This document shows positions 16,270 to 24,355 of a stretch of 59,400 nucleotides of DNA, piece after piece. The notes below the pieces were generated by a model. It was not told where the DNA came from and ran no database searches. It saw only the letters and a program-made list of their open reading frames with translations. The first letter of the stretch is position 1; the number at the start of each line of letters is the position of its first letter. Position numbers and translations under genes: made by a program. Origin of the DNA: an uncultured Collinsella sp. (GTDB lineage Bacteria; Actinomycetota; Coriobacteriia; Coriobacteriales; Coriobacteriaceae); contig UROC01000003.1 in NCBI GenBank assembly GCA_900549345.1, forward strand, positions 1 to 59,400. The letters are read 5' to 3'.

Positions 16270-16470
16270 ATGGCACCTATCGATATTGTTGTACTGGCTG
16301 TTATCGGCATTGCGTTTGTCGCCGTGTGCGTGCGCATTTATCGCAAGGGCACCTGCGCCGACTGCGCTCAAGGTGGCGTTTGCACAGGACATTGCTCCAA
16401 CAAAAAGACCTGCGCCGCACTTAAGGGCGTAGACAAAATCGCCGAAGACTTGGGCCGCGGTATTCATTAG
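16270..16470 (+). CDS. FeoB-associated Cys-rich membrane protein
   Basis: A 66-residue single-pass membrane protein: one N-terminal hydrophobic helix (IDIVVLAVIGIAFVAVCV) then a short cytoplasmic tail with Cys residues in CADCAQGGVC and GHCSNKKTCAALKG. This is the layout of the small proteins found after feoB in Firmicutes and Actinobacteria, thought to help iron handling or FeoB assembly. GAGGAGG precedes ATG 16270. It lies beyond the feoB terminator, so it may be transcribed separately or by read-through. Confidence 0.85.
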   Translation: MAPIDIVVLAVIGIAFVAVCVRIYRKGTCADCAQGGVCTGHCSNKKTCAALKGVDKIAEDLGRGIH

Positions 16471-16503
16471 CCGACCGGCGTTTGGGCATGCATGATTGCA
16501 GAT

Positions 16504-16544
16504 GCGGCAGTTGCTGATACGATAGGCACGTTAGCAACTGCCGC
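16504..16544. promoter_or_regulatory. Inverted repeat upstream of the flavin oxidoreductase gene
   Basis: GCGGCAGTTGCT (16504-16515) and AGCAACTGCCGC (16533-16544) are perfect 12-base arms with a 17-base spacer, 29 bases before the start codon. No T-run follows, so an operator or a 5' leader hairpin is more likely than a terminator. Confidence 0.5.
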
Positions 16545-16572
16545 CGAGCGGCTCAAACGAAAGGAACCCTGT

Positions 16573-18522
16573 ATGGAGTCCTCCGCCTATCCGATGCTCT
16601 TTAGCCCGATCAAGGTCGGTACGACCGAGGTCAAGAACCGCGTCTTTATGCCGCCGGTATCTACCAACCTGGCCGATCACGGCTATGTGACCGACGATTT
16701 GGTCGACCATTACCGCGCCCGTGCCAAGGGCGGCGTGGGTCTGATCATCACCGAGGTCGTGACGGTCGAGCCTACCTATACCTATCTGCCGGGTGACATG
16801 TGCTGCTACGACGACACGTTTATCCCTGGCTGGGAAAAGCTCGCCGCCGCCGTCCACGAGTACGGCTGCAAGATCATGCCGCAGCTCTTCCACCCCGCCT
16901 ACATGGCCTTTAACATTCCGGGCACCCCGCGCCTGATCGCTCCGTCCTTTGTGGGCCCGTCCTATGCTCGCGAGGCGCCGCGCCCCAATACGGTAGATGA
17001 GATCCACGAGCTCACGCATCAGTTTGGCGACGCTGCCGTGCGTATGCAGAAGGCCGGCGTCGATGGCGTCGAGGTTCATGCGGCGCACGCCCACGGTATG
17101 CTCGGCGGCTTTTTGACTCCGCTCTACAACAAGCGCACCGACGAGTACGGCGGCTCACTCGACGCCCGCATGCGCTTCCTGCTCGAGGTCATCGCCGAGA
17201 TTCGCGAGCGCTGCGGCAAGGACTTTATCATCGACGTCCGCATCTCGGGCGATGAGTACACCGATGGCGGCCTGACCCTCAACGACATGATCTACGTCTC
17301 GCGTCGCCTGGAGAAGGCCGGCGTCGACATGATTCACGTGTCGGGCGGCACCACTATCAAGCGTGGCTCTGCGATTCCCGCCGCCGGCACCCAGCAGGCC
17401 TCGCACGCCGCCTGCTCGCGCGAGATTAAGAAGCACGTCAACATTCCCGTCGCCACCGTCGGCCGCATCAACGAGGCCTGGATCGCCGAGGAGCTGATCG
17501 AGGACGGCGCTGCCGACATCTGCATGATGGGCCGTGCCAATCTGTGCGATGCCGAGTTCTGCAACAAGGCCGCTGCCGGCAACGCCGACGACATCCGCCC
17601 CTGCATCGGTTGCCTGCGCTGCCTGAACGGCATCATGTTCGGCAAGCGCATCTCCTGCACCGTCAACCCGGACGTGGAGCGCGACGAGGCCGGTTACGAG
17701 CCTGCCGCCGAGGCCAAGAACGTGCTCGTTGTGGGTGCCGGTCCCGCGGGCATGGAGGCGGCCTATATTGCCGCCAAGCGCGGCCACAACGTGGTGCTCG
17801 TGGATAAGCAGGACGAGCCGGGCGGCGAGATGCGCATCGCGGCCGTTCCGCCGGCAAAGCAGGAGCTCACCCGCGTGATCAAGTATCAGTATCGTCGCCT
17901 GGCCGAGGCCGGCGTCGCGTGCGTCTTTGGTACCGAGCTTTCGGCCGAGGACATTCAGCGCGACTACGCGGGCTACGAGGTTGTCCTGGCTTATGGCGCC
18001 GAGCCCATTGCTCCAGCCTTTATGCAGGGCTTTAAGCAAGTTATGACGGCCGATGACCTGCTGGGCGGCAAGGCTTTCCCGGGCAAGAAGATTGTCATCG
18101 TCGGCGGCGGAACCGTCGGTTGCGAGACGGCCGACTACCTGGCCCCGCTGGTCAACGACCTGTCGCCGGCCAACCGCGATGTCACCGTCATCGAGATGAC
18201 CAAGACGCTTGCCGCCAACGAGGGCGGTGCCAGTCGCGCGGTGCTCATCACGCGCATGCTCTCCAAGGGTGTTCACGTGCTGACCGAGGCCAAGGTGACC
18301 GAGATCACCGAGGACACCATCAGTTACGAGAAGGACGGCGAGGTCCACACCATCACCGGTGCCGATACACTGGTGCTTGCCATGGGCTATCGTCCCAATA
18401 CCAAGCTGGCTGACGACCTGGCTGCAGCCGGTGTTGCCACCCACGTGCTGGGCGATGCCAACAAGTGCGGCAACATCCGCGACGCTATCGGCGATGGCTA
18501 CAAGATCGCCTGCGAACTCTAG
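16573..18522 (+). CDS. FadH/BaiCD-like NADH:flavin oxidoreductase (Old Yellow Enzyme family, iron-sulfur)
   Basis: A 649-residue two-module reductase. The N-terminal OYE TIM barrel (about residues 5-345) has MLFSPIKVGTTEVKNRVFMPP, the VEVHAAHAHGMLGGFLTPLYNKRTDEYGGS active-site block and TVGRI. A Cys cluster CIGCLRCLNG...C (about 345-365) ligates a 4Fe-4S centre. The C-terminal FAD/NAD(P) module has VLVVGAGPAGMEAAYIAAKRGH and IVIVGGGTVGCETADYLA. The family reduces activated C=C bonds, for example in 2,4-dienoyl-CoA or 3-oxo-delta4 bile acids; the substrate here is not deducible. I use ATG 16573, which has AAAGGAA upstream; the longer frame from 16492 adds residues outside the family. Confidence 0.88.
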   Translation: MESSAYPMLFSPIKVGTTEVKNRVFMPPVSTNLADHGYVTDDLVDHYRARAKGGVGLIITEVVTVEPTYTYLPGDMCCYDDTFIPGWEKLAAAVHEYGCKIMPQLFHPAYMAFNIPGTPRLIAPSFVGPSYAREAPRPNTVDEIHELTHQFGDAAVRMQKAGVDGVEVHAAHAHGMLGGFLTPLYNKRTDEYGGSLDARMRFLLEVIAEIRERCGKDFIIDVRISGDEYTDGGLTLNDMIYVSRRLEKAGVDMIHVSGGTTIKRGSAIPAAGTQQASHAACSREIKKHVNIPVATVGRINEAWIAEELIEDGAADICMMGRANLCDAEFCNKAAAGNADDIRPCIGCLRCLNGIMFGKRISCTVNPDVERDEAGYEPAAEAKNVLVVGAGPAGMEAAYIAAKRGHNVVLVDKQDEPGGEMRIAAVPPAKQELTRVIKYQYRRLAEAGVACVFGTELSAEDIQRDYAGYEVVLAYGAEPIAPAFMQGFKQVMTADDLLGGKAFPGKKIVIVGGGTVGCETADYLAPLVNDLSPANRDVTVIEMTKTLAANEGGASRAVLITRMLSKGVHVLTEAKVTEITEDTISYEKDGEVHTITGADTLVLAMGYRPNTKLADDLAAAGVATHVLGDANKCGNIRDAIGDGYKIACEL

Positions 18523-18538
18523 TCAACCCCTTGGCGCA

Positions 18539-18592
18539 TGGGGGCCAGGTTACTTTGCGCTAAGTTGATGCATGTAAACCTGACCCCATTGC
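18539..18592. repeat. Family E-like palindrome
   Basis: TGGGGGCCAGGTTACTTTGC at 18539-18558 is answered by GTAAACCTGACCCCA at 18573-18587. It resembles the GGGACAGG palindromes elsewhere in the window. Confidence 0.45.
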
Positions 18593-18596
18593 ACCA

Positions 18597-18637
18597 TTTG
18601 ATAAAACGCAAGCGCTCGCTGCCTGCGTTTTATCAAA
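18597..18637. terminator. Hairpin between the reductase gene and the regulator remnant
   Basis: TTTGATAAAACGCA (18597-18610) and TGCGTTTTATCAAA (18624-18637) form a perfect 14-bp stem with a 13-base loop. T/A-rich stem ends make it a plausible bidirectional terminator. Confidence 0.6.
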
Positions 18638-18656
18638 GAAAGATTATTGTCGAGCC

Positions 18657-18938
18657 TTAAATGCCTTTTGTTTGTGTGCCTTCCGCAATCATATTGCGGT
18701 TGTAGACCAGGTGCAGATACATCGCATCGTGAGCGGCGGTGGGGTTGCGCGTCTCAATGGCGTCGGCCACACCGTGGTGCGTGCGGATGGTCTCCTCGAC
18801 GAACTATTTTTTGCCCGTTACGTCGATAAAGAGGGGAACGGATGCCTTGAGCACACCCATCAGACGGGTAACGGCGAGGTTGCCGCCATCCCAGGGCGGC
18901 TTCATGGGGTAGCGCCCGTACGCATCGAATTTTTCCTC
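18657..18938 (-). pseudogene. Remnant of a GntR/FadR-type regulator (FCD domain C-terminus)
   Basis: Reading the minus strand in one frame from about 18938 to TAA at 18657-18659 gives EEKFDAYGRYPMKPPWDGGN, then VTRLMGVLKASVPLFIDVTGKK, an in-frame TAG, then VEETIRTHHGVADAIETRN and DAMYLHLVYNRNMI. The last part is the characteristic end of FCD-domain GntR regulators (AI..rDp.aA..AM..HL). The winged-helix N-terminus is missing and one stop interrupts the frame, so this is a decayed fragment. Confidence 0.6.
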
Positions 18939-18957
18939 TCATAGATGTGCGGCACAA

Positions 18958-18998
18958 AGAGCCCCGAGTTCATACGAGCTCGGGGCTCTTTTCGTTTG
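18958..18998. terminator. Rho-independent terminator
   Basis: AGAGCCCCGAG (18958-18968) pairs with CTCGGGGCTCT (18979-18989), followed by TTTTCGTTT. Confidence 0.75.
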
Positions 18999-19016
18999 GA
19001 TTTCAGACGTATTGAC

Positions 19017-19150
19017 AGACGAAAACAGTCTGCGTCCGGTATTGAGCCATACGAAAGCGAAATTATGCGTCTTAATTCCGTACGCAAATCAAGACGAAAA
19101 CAGTTTGCGTCTTATATTAATCAGTACGCAAACGGTTTTCGTCTTATAAT
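19017..19150 (+). promoter_or_regulatory. Promoter with three related operator-like sites upstream of the AlbA_2 gene
   Basis: AGACGAAAACAGTCTGCGTC (19017-19036) and AGACGAAAACAGTTTGCGTC (19092-19111) are direct copies. ACGCAAACGGTTTTCGTCT (19126-19144) is the same motif inverted. Sites 2 and 3 form a near-perfect 19-base inverted repeat. A perfect TATAAT (19145-19150) abuts site 3, so a protein bound there would block RNA polymerase. Autoregulation by the following gene is inferred. Confidence 0.65.
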
Positions 19151-19187
19151 ACGGTTATGAATGGTACGAAACGAGGGGGTTGTGCAT

Positions 19188-20441
19188 ATGGTTGTTAGAG
19201 AGAGCCCTACAGTCGAATACAAGGAAAGCGTTACGCCGACGTTTCTTAAAACGGTGAGCGCCTATGCAAACTACGGGACGGGCAAGATTGAGTTTGGCGT
19301 TGATGACGAGGGCGTGGCTGTCGGCCTTGCAGATCCGGTCGCAGAGTGTCTCCGCATTGAGAACATGATTAATGACAGCTTGGATCCCGCTCCCCGTTAC
19401 ACGCTCGAGTCCGATGAGAAACGCGGGACCGTAATCCTTACGGTTTATGAGGGACAGGACAAACCCTATCGAAGCAAGGGAAAGGCCTACAGACGAAACG
19501 ATTCGGCAACGGTGGAGGTCGACCGGTTTGAGTATGGCAGGCTGACGCTCGAAGGCAGCAACGTGACGTTCGACGCGCTCACGTCGGCTCGCCAGGACTT
19601 GGGCTTTCATACGCTCGAGCATAAGTGTGTTGAACACCTCGGCATTTCCGAGCTAACGCCGGATATCATGCGTACGCTCCGCTTGCTCGGCAAGGATGGC
19701 TATACCAATGCCGCGGCGATTTTAGCGGATAAGAATGATTTTCCAGGCATCGACTGCGTCCGTTTTGGCGATACCGAGGATGTGATCTTGGATCGCGAGG
19801 CGGCGACAAATGTATCCGCAATTGAGCAGGCGGACAGGGCGGTGGCTATGTTTGCACGCTACTACCGTTATGAGCGTATCGAAGGGATGGAGCGCGTCCA
19901 AACCGATCGAATTCCTCTTGAGGCATTCCGCGAAGCTGTTGCAAACGCTTTGGTGCATCGGACGTGGGACGTTCGAGCGAACGTTCAAATTGCCCTGTAC
20001 GATGATCGTGTCGTTGTGACCTCCCCTGGATCGCTGCCCGCCGGGTTGACGACGGAACAATACCTGTATGGGCAGATATCCGTGCTCAGAAACCCCATCG
20101 TTGCAGAGGCCTTCTTAAAGCTGGATTACATCGAGAAATTTGGTACGGGAATCGCGCGCATTAGACGTGCCTATCGCGATTCGATCAATCAACCAATTTT
20201 TGATGTTCGCGGCGGCATGGTGGCCGTCACATTGCCCGTTACCGATGCCTTTGAAGGGTCCGAGGAAGAGGTCCAGGTTCTCAAGGCCTTGTCGGGCGGG
20301 CGAATTATGTCGCGAAGCGAGATTGAAAAACAGACGGGGCTGAGCCGCATGCGGACGTTGGCGGCACTCGAATCTCTGCTTGAACGGAATGCAATCGTAA
20401 GGCAGGGAACCGGGCGGGCCACGAAATACGAGCGCTCATAG
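19188..20441 (+). CDS. AlbA_2/Schlafen-type ATP-binding regulator
   Basis: A 417-residue protein of the widespread 'ATP-dependent DNA-binding' group. The N-terminal AlbA_2 domain (about residues 1-110) has TVEYKESVTPTFLKTVSAYANYGTGKIEFGVDDEG and PYRSKGKAYRRND. The middle carries a GHKL-like region (REAVANALVHRTWDVRANVQIALYDDRVVVTSPGSLP and KFGTGIARIRRAY). The C-terminus ends in a winged-helix-like segment (SRSEIEKQTGLSRMRTLAALESLLERNAIVRQG). I use ATG 19188, which has GAGGGGG at good spacing; ATG 19161 is only ten bases from the TATAAT. Its role is unknown; some relatives sit in stress or defence loci. Repeated operator-like sites precede it. Confidence 0.8.
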   Translation: MVVRESPTVEYKESVTPTFLKTVSAYANYGTGKIEFGVDDEGVAVGLADPVAECLRIENMINDSLDPAPRYTLESDEKRGTVILTVYEGQDKPYRSKGKAYRRNDSATVEVDRFEYGRLTLEGSNVTFDALTSARQDLGFHTLEHKCVEHLGISELTPDIMRTLRLLGKDGYTNAAAILADKNDFPGIDCVRFGDTEDVILDREAATNVSAIEQADRAVAMFARYYRYERIEGMERVQTDRIPLEAFREAVANALVHRTWDVRANVQIALYDDRVVVTSPGSLPAGLTTEQYLYGQISVLRNPIVAEAFLKLDYIEKFGTGIARIRRAYRDSINQPIFDVRGGMVAVTLPVTDAFEGSEEEVQVLKALSGGRIMSRSEIEKQTGLSRMRTLAALESLLERNAIVRQGTGRATKYERS

Positions 20442-20463
20442 TCCAAAAGAGCCATGGTACAAG

Positions 20464-20499
20464 ACGGGCCCCAAGCCAGCGTTGGCTTGGGGCCCGTTA
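20464..20499 (+). terminator. Rho-independent terminator after the AlbA_2 gene
   Basis: A perfect 15-bp stem (20464-20478 with 20482-20496) and a 3-base loop; only a short T stretch follows. Confidence 0.7.
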
Positions 20500-20530
20500 T
20501 ATCCCGGATGGTAACGGGCCGATTATTGCC

Positions 20531-20592
20531 AAGTTAAAGCAAAGTACAGCGACGTACAGCAAAGTATAGTGAGATATAGCAAGCCGTATAGC
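20531..20592. repeat. Degenerate 10-bp tandem repeat
   Basis: Successive decamers end in the same word: AAAGTACAGC (20541-20550), GACGTACAGC (20551-20560), AAAGTATAGT (20561-20570), GAGATATAGC (20571-20580), then GTATAGC after a 2-base slip (20586-20592). Flanking AAGTTAAAGC (20531-20540) is a weaker unit. The spacing equals about one helical turn. Confidence 0.65.
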
Positions 20593-20982
20593 GCGCCTTG
20601 ATTTTCAACCCTTGATTATCAACCGTCCGTATTTCACAGCAACTTATAACAGGCTCGGGGTGCCAATTTGGGGTGCAGTAGTGCTGCGCCACGAAAAGAG
20701 CCTATCTACTACGTTTAAGCCGCAGGGGTCAACCATAGTCGGTTTTTTCGAAAATCGACAAGCTATCTACCTGCGGTTTTGTTTTCACGGTTTTCGGTAT
20801 GGCCGAGGCTATCCGTGTTAACGTAGTAGATGGGCCACTTTTGTGGCAAGGGGGGCCGATCTGCGGGCCAGGGTAGCTAAAAGAGCCCCGTCCCAAAAAG
20901 ACTGATTGGGAGCTGGGGCGTGTCGATGCGATAGTATTACGTGGTGATATTCGACAAACCGTGGGCTTCATCCGAGGGCTTT
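20593..20982. other. Intergenic region with nested inverted repeats, no gene
   Basis: ATCTACTACGTT (20704-20715) is inverted at 20820-20831, and CCGCAGG (20720-20726) at 20770-20776, giving nested arms around an AT-rich loop. A GC-rich hairpin at about 20887-20920 lies just before the GntR gene. Short frames here do not look like proteins. Confidence 0.5.
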
Positions 20983-21675
20983 ATGGAACAGCACCAGCAT
21001 TATCAGAGCCTGCAAGATCAGGCATACAACGCACTGCGCTCTAAGATCATCTATGCCGAGCTCAGGCCCGGCACGCGCCTTTCGGCGATTGGTCTGGAAA
21101 AGGAGACGGGAATCGGGCGCACGCCCATTCGCGAGTCCTTTGTGCGCCTGCGTGAGCAGGAGCTAGTGGAAACGCGTCCCAAAAGCGGCACCTATGTCTC
21201 AAAAATCAGCATGGAGCGCGCCGAGAACGCCTGTTTCTTGCGTGAGAAACTCGAGAGAAGCGTACTCATTAAATGTTGCTCTGCCGCCACGCCTGAGCAA
21301 AAACATCGGCTCGAGCAGATTCTTGCCGAGTCCGAGTCGCTCGACCATAGCGAAACGCGTCGCTTTTTCGATCTGGACAACCTATTCCACGAGACGTGCT
21401 TTGAGATTGCCGGCCGCCACATGTTGTGGGATTGGATGAAGAGCGTCAATACGCATTTTGAGCGGTACAACTGGTTGCGTATGGTGTCGCAGGATCTGGA
21501 TTGGGAGCCGATTCGTCGTCAGCATCGCCGGATTCTCGAGTCCATTAAGAGGGGCGATACCGACACGGCGAGCTATCTGGCAGAGACACACCTGCATCTG
21601 ATGCCCGAGGAACAGGGACCGGTTATCGCCTTGCATCCCGACTATTTTGAGCTGCCTAAAGACTCGAATATCTAG
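20983..21675 (+). CDS. GntR-family regulator, FCD (FadR) subfamily
   Basis: A 230-residue repressor or activator. The N-terminal winged helix (about residues 6-75) has QAYNALRSKIIYAELRPGTRLS, EKETGIGRTPIRESFVRLREQELVETRPKSGTYV, typical of GntR. The C-terminal helical FCD domain has FFDLDNLFHETCFEIAGRHMLWDW and HRRILESIKRGDTDTASYLAETHL, supplying the Asp and His residues that hold a metal and ligand in this subfamily. I use ATG 20983 over GTG 20941 because the domain starts directly after it; the ribosome site is weak. No adjacent metabolic operon shows its target. Confidence 0.88.
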   Translation: MEQHQHYQSLQDQAYNALRSKIIYAELRPGTRLSAIGLEKETGIGRTPIRESFVRLREQELVETRPKSGTYVSKISMERAENACFLREKLERSVLIKCCSAATPEQKHRLEQILAESESLDHSETRRFFDLDNLFHETCFEIAGRHMLWDWMKSVNTHFERYNWLRMVSQDLDWEPIRRQHRRILESIKRGDTDTASYLAETHLHLMPEEQGPVIALHPDYFELPKDSNI

Positions 21676-21800
21676 CCCATCATCGCATCTGCTCGAGACA
21701 CAAAAACGATGTTGCTCACCTACAACGTTTTGCAAGCGAGATTTTTAAAAAAATGCCTAAAATGGCTCAGACTGCCGACAATTGGGAAACGGGGTGCGCT

Positions 21801-22823
21801 ATGGCGCAGATGAGGATTAAGGACATTGCCGCCGAGGCGGGCGTGAGCCCGGCCACGGTCTCGCGCTATCTCAACAACCGTCCCGGGCAGATGACCGAGG
21901 AAACCCGTGCTCGCATCGCGGCAGTTATCGAGCGCACCGGCTATCGTCCACGTGCCGCCGCGCGCAATCTGCGCAGCTCGCGTACCAACCTCATCGGCGT
22001 GATCTTGGCCGACATCGCCAACCCGTTCTCCAGCGCCATGCTCGAAGGGCTTTCCGCCAGCGCCGCCGCGCGCGGCTGCTCGCTCATGACGGCCATTAGC
22101 GGCAATGATTCCGCCAAGGAGGCAGAGTCGCTCACCAGACTTATCGATGCCGGTGTGGACGGCCTGGTCGTCAACACCTGTGGCGGCAATGACGAGGCGA
22201 TTGTCGCGGCTGCGGGACGCCTGCCCGTTGTACTGCTCGACCGCGATGTTGCCGACGGTGGCATCGATCTGGTGACCTCTAACAACCGCGAGCTGGTTGC
22301 CGGCCTGGTAGGCGCCTTGGCCGCTGCTGGCAGCGAGCGCCTGTGCCTGCTCACCGAGGCAAGCGATGACAGCCCCGTGCGTCGCGAGCGCGCTGAGGCC
22401 TTTGCCGACGAGCTTTCGCGCCGCGGTCTTGCGGGCGAGGTCGTCACCCTGGCCGACGGTGGCGCCACGGGTGTCAGTCGCCTGGACGAGACCATCCGCG
22501 GCTATGCGGGTAAAAAGCTCGGCCTCATTGCCGTCAACGGCTTGGTTTTCCTGCGCCTGACCGAGGCGCTGGCCCAGCTGGGGCCCTCGTTGCCGGCGGG
22601 TCTCAAGATTGCAACGTTTGACGACTATCCCTGGAACCACGTCCTCTTTGGCGGTGTGACCACGGCAGCGCAGGACACTCTTACCATTGCCGAGCGCGTA
22701 GTCGAGCGCCTGTCCGAGCGTATCGACGTCGTTACCACTACGGTGGGCGATGCCGCAAAGCTCGCCCCCAAACGCATCGAGATCCCCGGCCACATCGAAC
22801 ACCGCGCATCAACTTCGCGCTAG
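21801..22823 (+). CDS. LacI-family transcriptional regulator
   Basis: A 340-residue sugar-type repressor. The DNA-binding headpiece is clear: MRIKDIAAEAGVSPATVSRYLNNRPGQMTEETRARIAAVIERTGYRPRAAARNLRSSRTN (about residues 4-63), ending in the hinge helix. A periplasmic-binding-protein-like effector domain follows (LIGVILADIANPFSSAMLEGLSASAAARG, and FDDYPWNHVLFGGVTTAAQD near the end). The FDDYPW segment recalls KdgR/RbsR-like members, but the ligand is not certain. I use ATG 21801; ATG 21810 is also possible. It stands alone with no sugar transporter next to it. Confidence 0.88.
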   Translation: MAQMRIKDIAAEAGVSPATVSRYLNNRPGQMTEETRARIAAVIERTGYRPRAAARNLRSSRTNLIGVILADIANPFSSAMLEGLSASAAARGCSLMTAISGNDSAKEAESLTRLIDAGVDGLVVNTCGGNDEAIVAAAGRLPVVLLDRDVADGGIDLVTSNNRELVAGLVGALAAAGSERLCLLTEASDDSPVRRERAEAFADELSRRGLAGEVVTLADGGATGVSRLDETIRGYAGKKLGLIAVNGLVFLRLTEALAQLGPSLPAGLKIATFDDYPWNHVLFGGVTTAAQDTLTIAERVVERLSERIDVVTTTVGDAAKLAPKRIEIPGHIEHRASTSR

Positions 22824-22967
22824 CCTATTGATCGCGCGTAAGTCAGACAGCCTGTTCGCGCACGTTTTTTGAGCGCTTGATACGCTTTAACCCTGCGGAA
22901 ACATTTTTCTGCGATAGTATCTGCGGTATAGACCAGTCGAAACCCGCCCGAAAGAAAGGGGAGCGAC

Positions 22968-24305
22968 ATGAACCAGCAGAACATCGATTACGTACTCCGC
23001 TCCGTAGAACAACGTGACATCCGCTTTGTGCGTCTGTGGTTTGTCGACATTCTCGGCCGCCTCAAAAACTTTGCCATTAGCCCCGAGGACCTCGAGGTCG
23101 CATTTGAGGAGGGCATTGGCTTTGACGGCTCGGCCATCGAGGGCTTTGCCACGCCCGAGGAAGCCGACATGCTGGCGTTCCCTGATGCCTCGACCTTCCA
23201 GATTTTGCCGTGGCGTCCGAGCCACAACGGCGTCGCCCGTGTGTTCTGCGACGTGTGCACTCCCGATCGCGAGCCCTTCGCCGGCGACCCGCGCGCTGCG
23301 CTGCGCCGCATGTTCCATAAGGCCGAGAAGGCCGGCTACCTGCTCAACGTTGGTGCCGAGCTGGAGTACTACTATTTCCCCGACGAGCGCACGCCCGAGC
23401 CGCTCGACAACGTGGGCTACTTCGATCTTTCGGTGAGCGACGCCGCGCGCGACCTGCGCCGCAACACGGTCCTTACGCTCGAGAAGATGTCCGTGCCCGT
23501 GGAGTACACCTTCCACGCCGCCGGTCGCTCGCAGCACGGCATGAGCCTGCGCCACGCCGAGGCCCTGAGCATGTCCGACGCCATTACCACGGCCAAGCTC
23601 ATCATTAAACAGCAAGCTTACGAGAGCGGTTGCCACGCCTCCTTTATGCCCAAGCCGTTGGCGGGCGAGGACGGCAGCGCCATGTTTTTGCATCAGTCGC
23701 TGTTCGACCACGACGGCAACAACGTCTTTTGGGGCGAGGCCGACGAGAAGTACCACCTCTCCGATATCGCCAAGCACTACATGGCCGGCATCCTGGCGCA
23801 CGCGCGCGAGATCAGCGCCATCACCAACCCCACGGTCAACTCGTACAAGCGCATCACCACGGGTGGCGACTCTGTGCCGCAGTACGCCACGTGGGGCCTG
23901 CGCAACCGCGCAAGCATGGTTCGCATCCCGGTCTACAAGCCCGGCAAGCAGCTTTCCACGCGCATTGAGCTTCGCAGCCCCGATCCCATGGCAAACCCGT
24001 ACCTGGTCAACGCCGTCACGCTGGCGGCCGGGCTTGACGGCATCGAGCGCAAGCTGGAGCTCCCGCTCGAGGCCACGGCCGAGACGCTCAAGCTCAACGA
24101 CCGCCAGATGCTCGAGGCCGGTTATACGCCGCTGCCGCGCTCGCTTAAAGAGGCACTCGACGTCTTTGAGGACTCGCAGTTTATGAAGGATGCCCTCGGC
24201 GAGCACATCCATAGCTTCTTCCTCAAAAAGAAGCGCGACGAGTGGCATAAGTTTGAGTCCACGATCACCGAATGGGAGATCAAGCACTACCTGGCGAACT
24301 CCTAA
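22968..24305 (+). CDS. Glutamine synthetase family protein with altered active site
   Basis: The 445-residue protein aligns end to end with GSI-alpha glutamine synthetases. It keeps DILGRLKNFAI, GFDGSAIEGF, the GAELEYYYF glutamates, FMPKPL, NPTVNSYKR, NRASMVRIP and RIELRSPDPMANPYL. Several otherwise invariant positions differ. The HHEVAxGQHEI block reads FHAAGRSQHGM, so two metal-binding Glu are Ala184 and Gly191. The GSGMH His is Phe240. The flap Glu region reads GGDSVPQY, with Ser302. These changes make normal glutamine synthesis unlikely; a pseudoenzyme, sensor, or ligase for another substrate is possible. GAAAGGGGAG precedes the ATG. An OmpR/GlnR-like regulator follows after 50 bases. Confidence 0.85.
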   Translation: MNQQNIDYVLRSVEQRDIRFVRLWFVDILGRLKNFAISPEDLEVAFEEGIGFDGSAIEGFATPEEADMLAFPDASTFQILPWRPSHNGVARVFCDVCTPDREPFAGDPRAALRRMFHKAEKAGYLLNVGAELEYYYFPDERTPEPLDNVGYFDLSVSDAARDLRRNTVLTLEKMSVPVEYTFHAAGRSQHGMSLRHAEALSMSDAITTAKLIIKQQAYESGCHASFMPKPLAGEDGSAMFLHQSLFDHDGNNVFWGEADEKYHLSDIAKHYMAGILAHAREISAITNPTVNSYKRITTGGDSVPQYATWGLRNRASMVRIPVYKPGKQLSTRIELRSPDPMANPYLVNAVTLAAGLDGIERKLELPLEATAETLKLNDRQMLEAGYTPLPRSLKEALDVFEDSQFMKDALGEHIHSFFLKKKRDEWHKFESTITEWEIKHYLANS

Positions 24306-24355
24306 TCGCGCTGGCTTGTCCCAGTACGATTGAGCTCATTTCTTTGGAGGCCGAT

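Noticed and set aside
20612..20821. A 69-residue frame before the GntR gene
   Set aside because: It spans the nested inverted repeats, lacks a ribosome site and shows no protein-like pattern.
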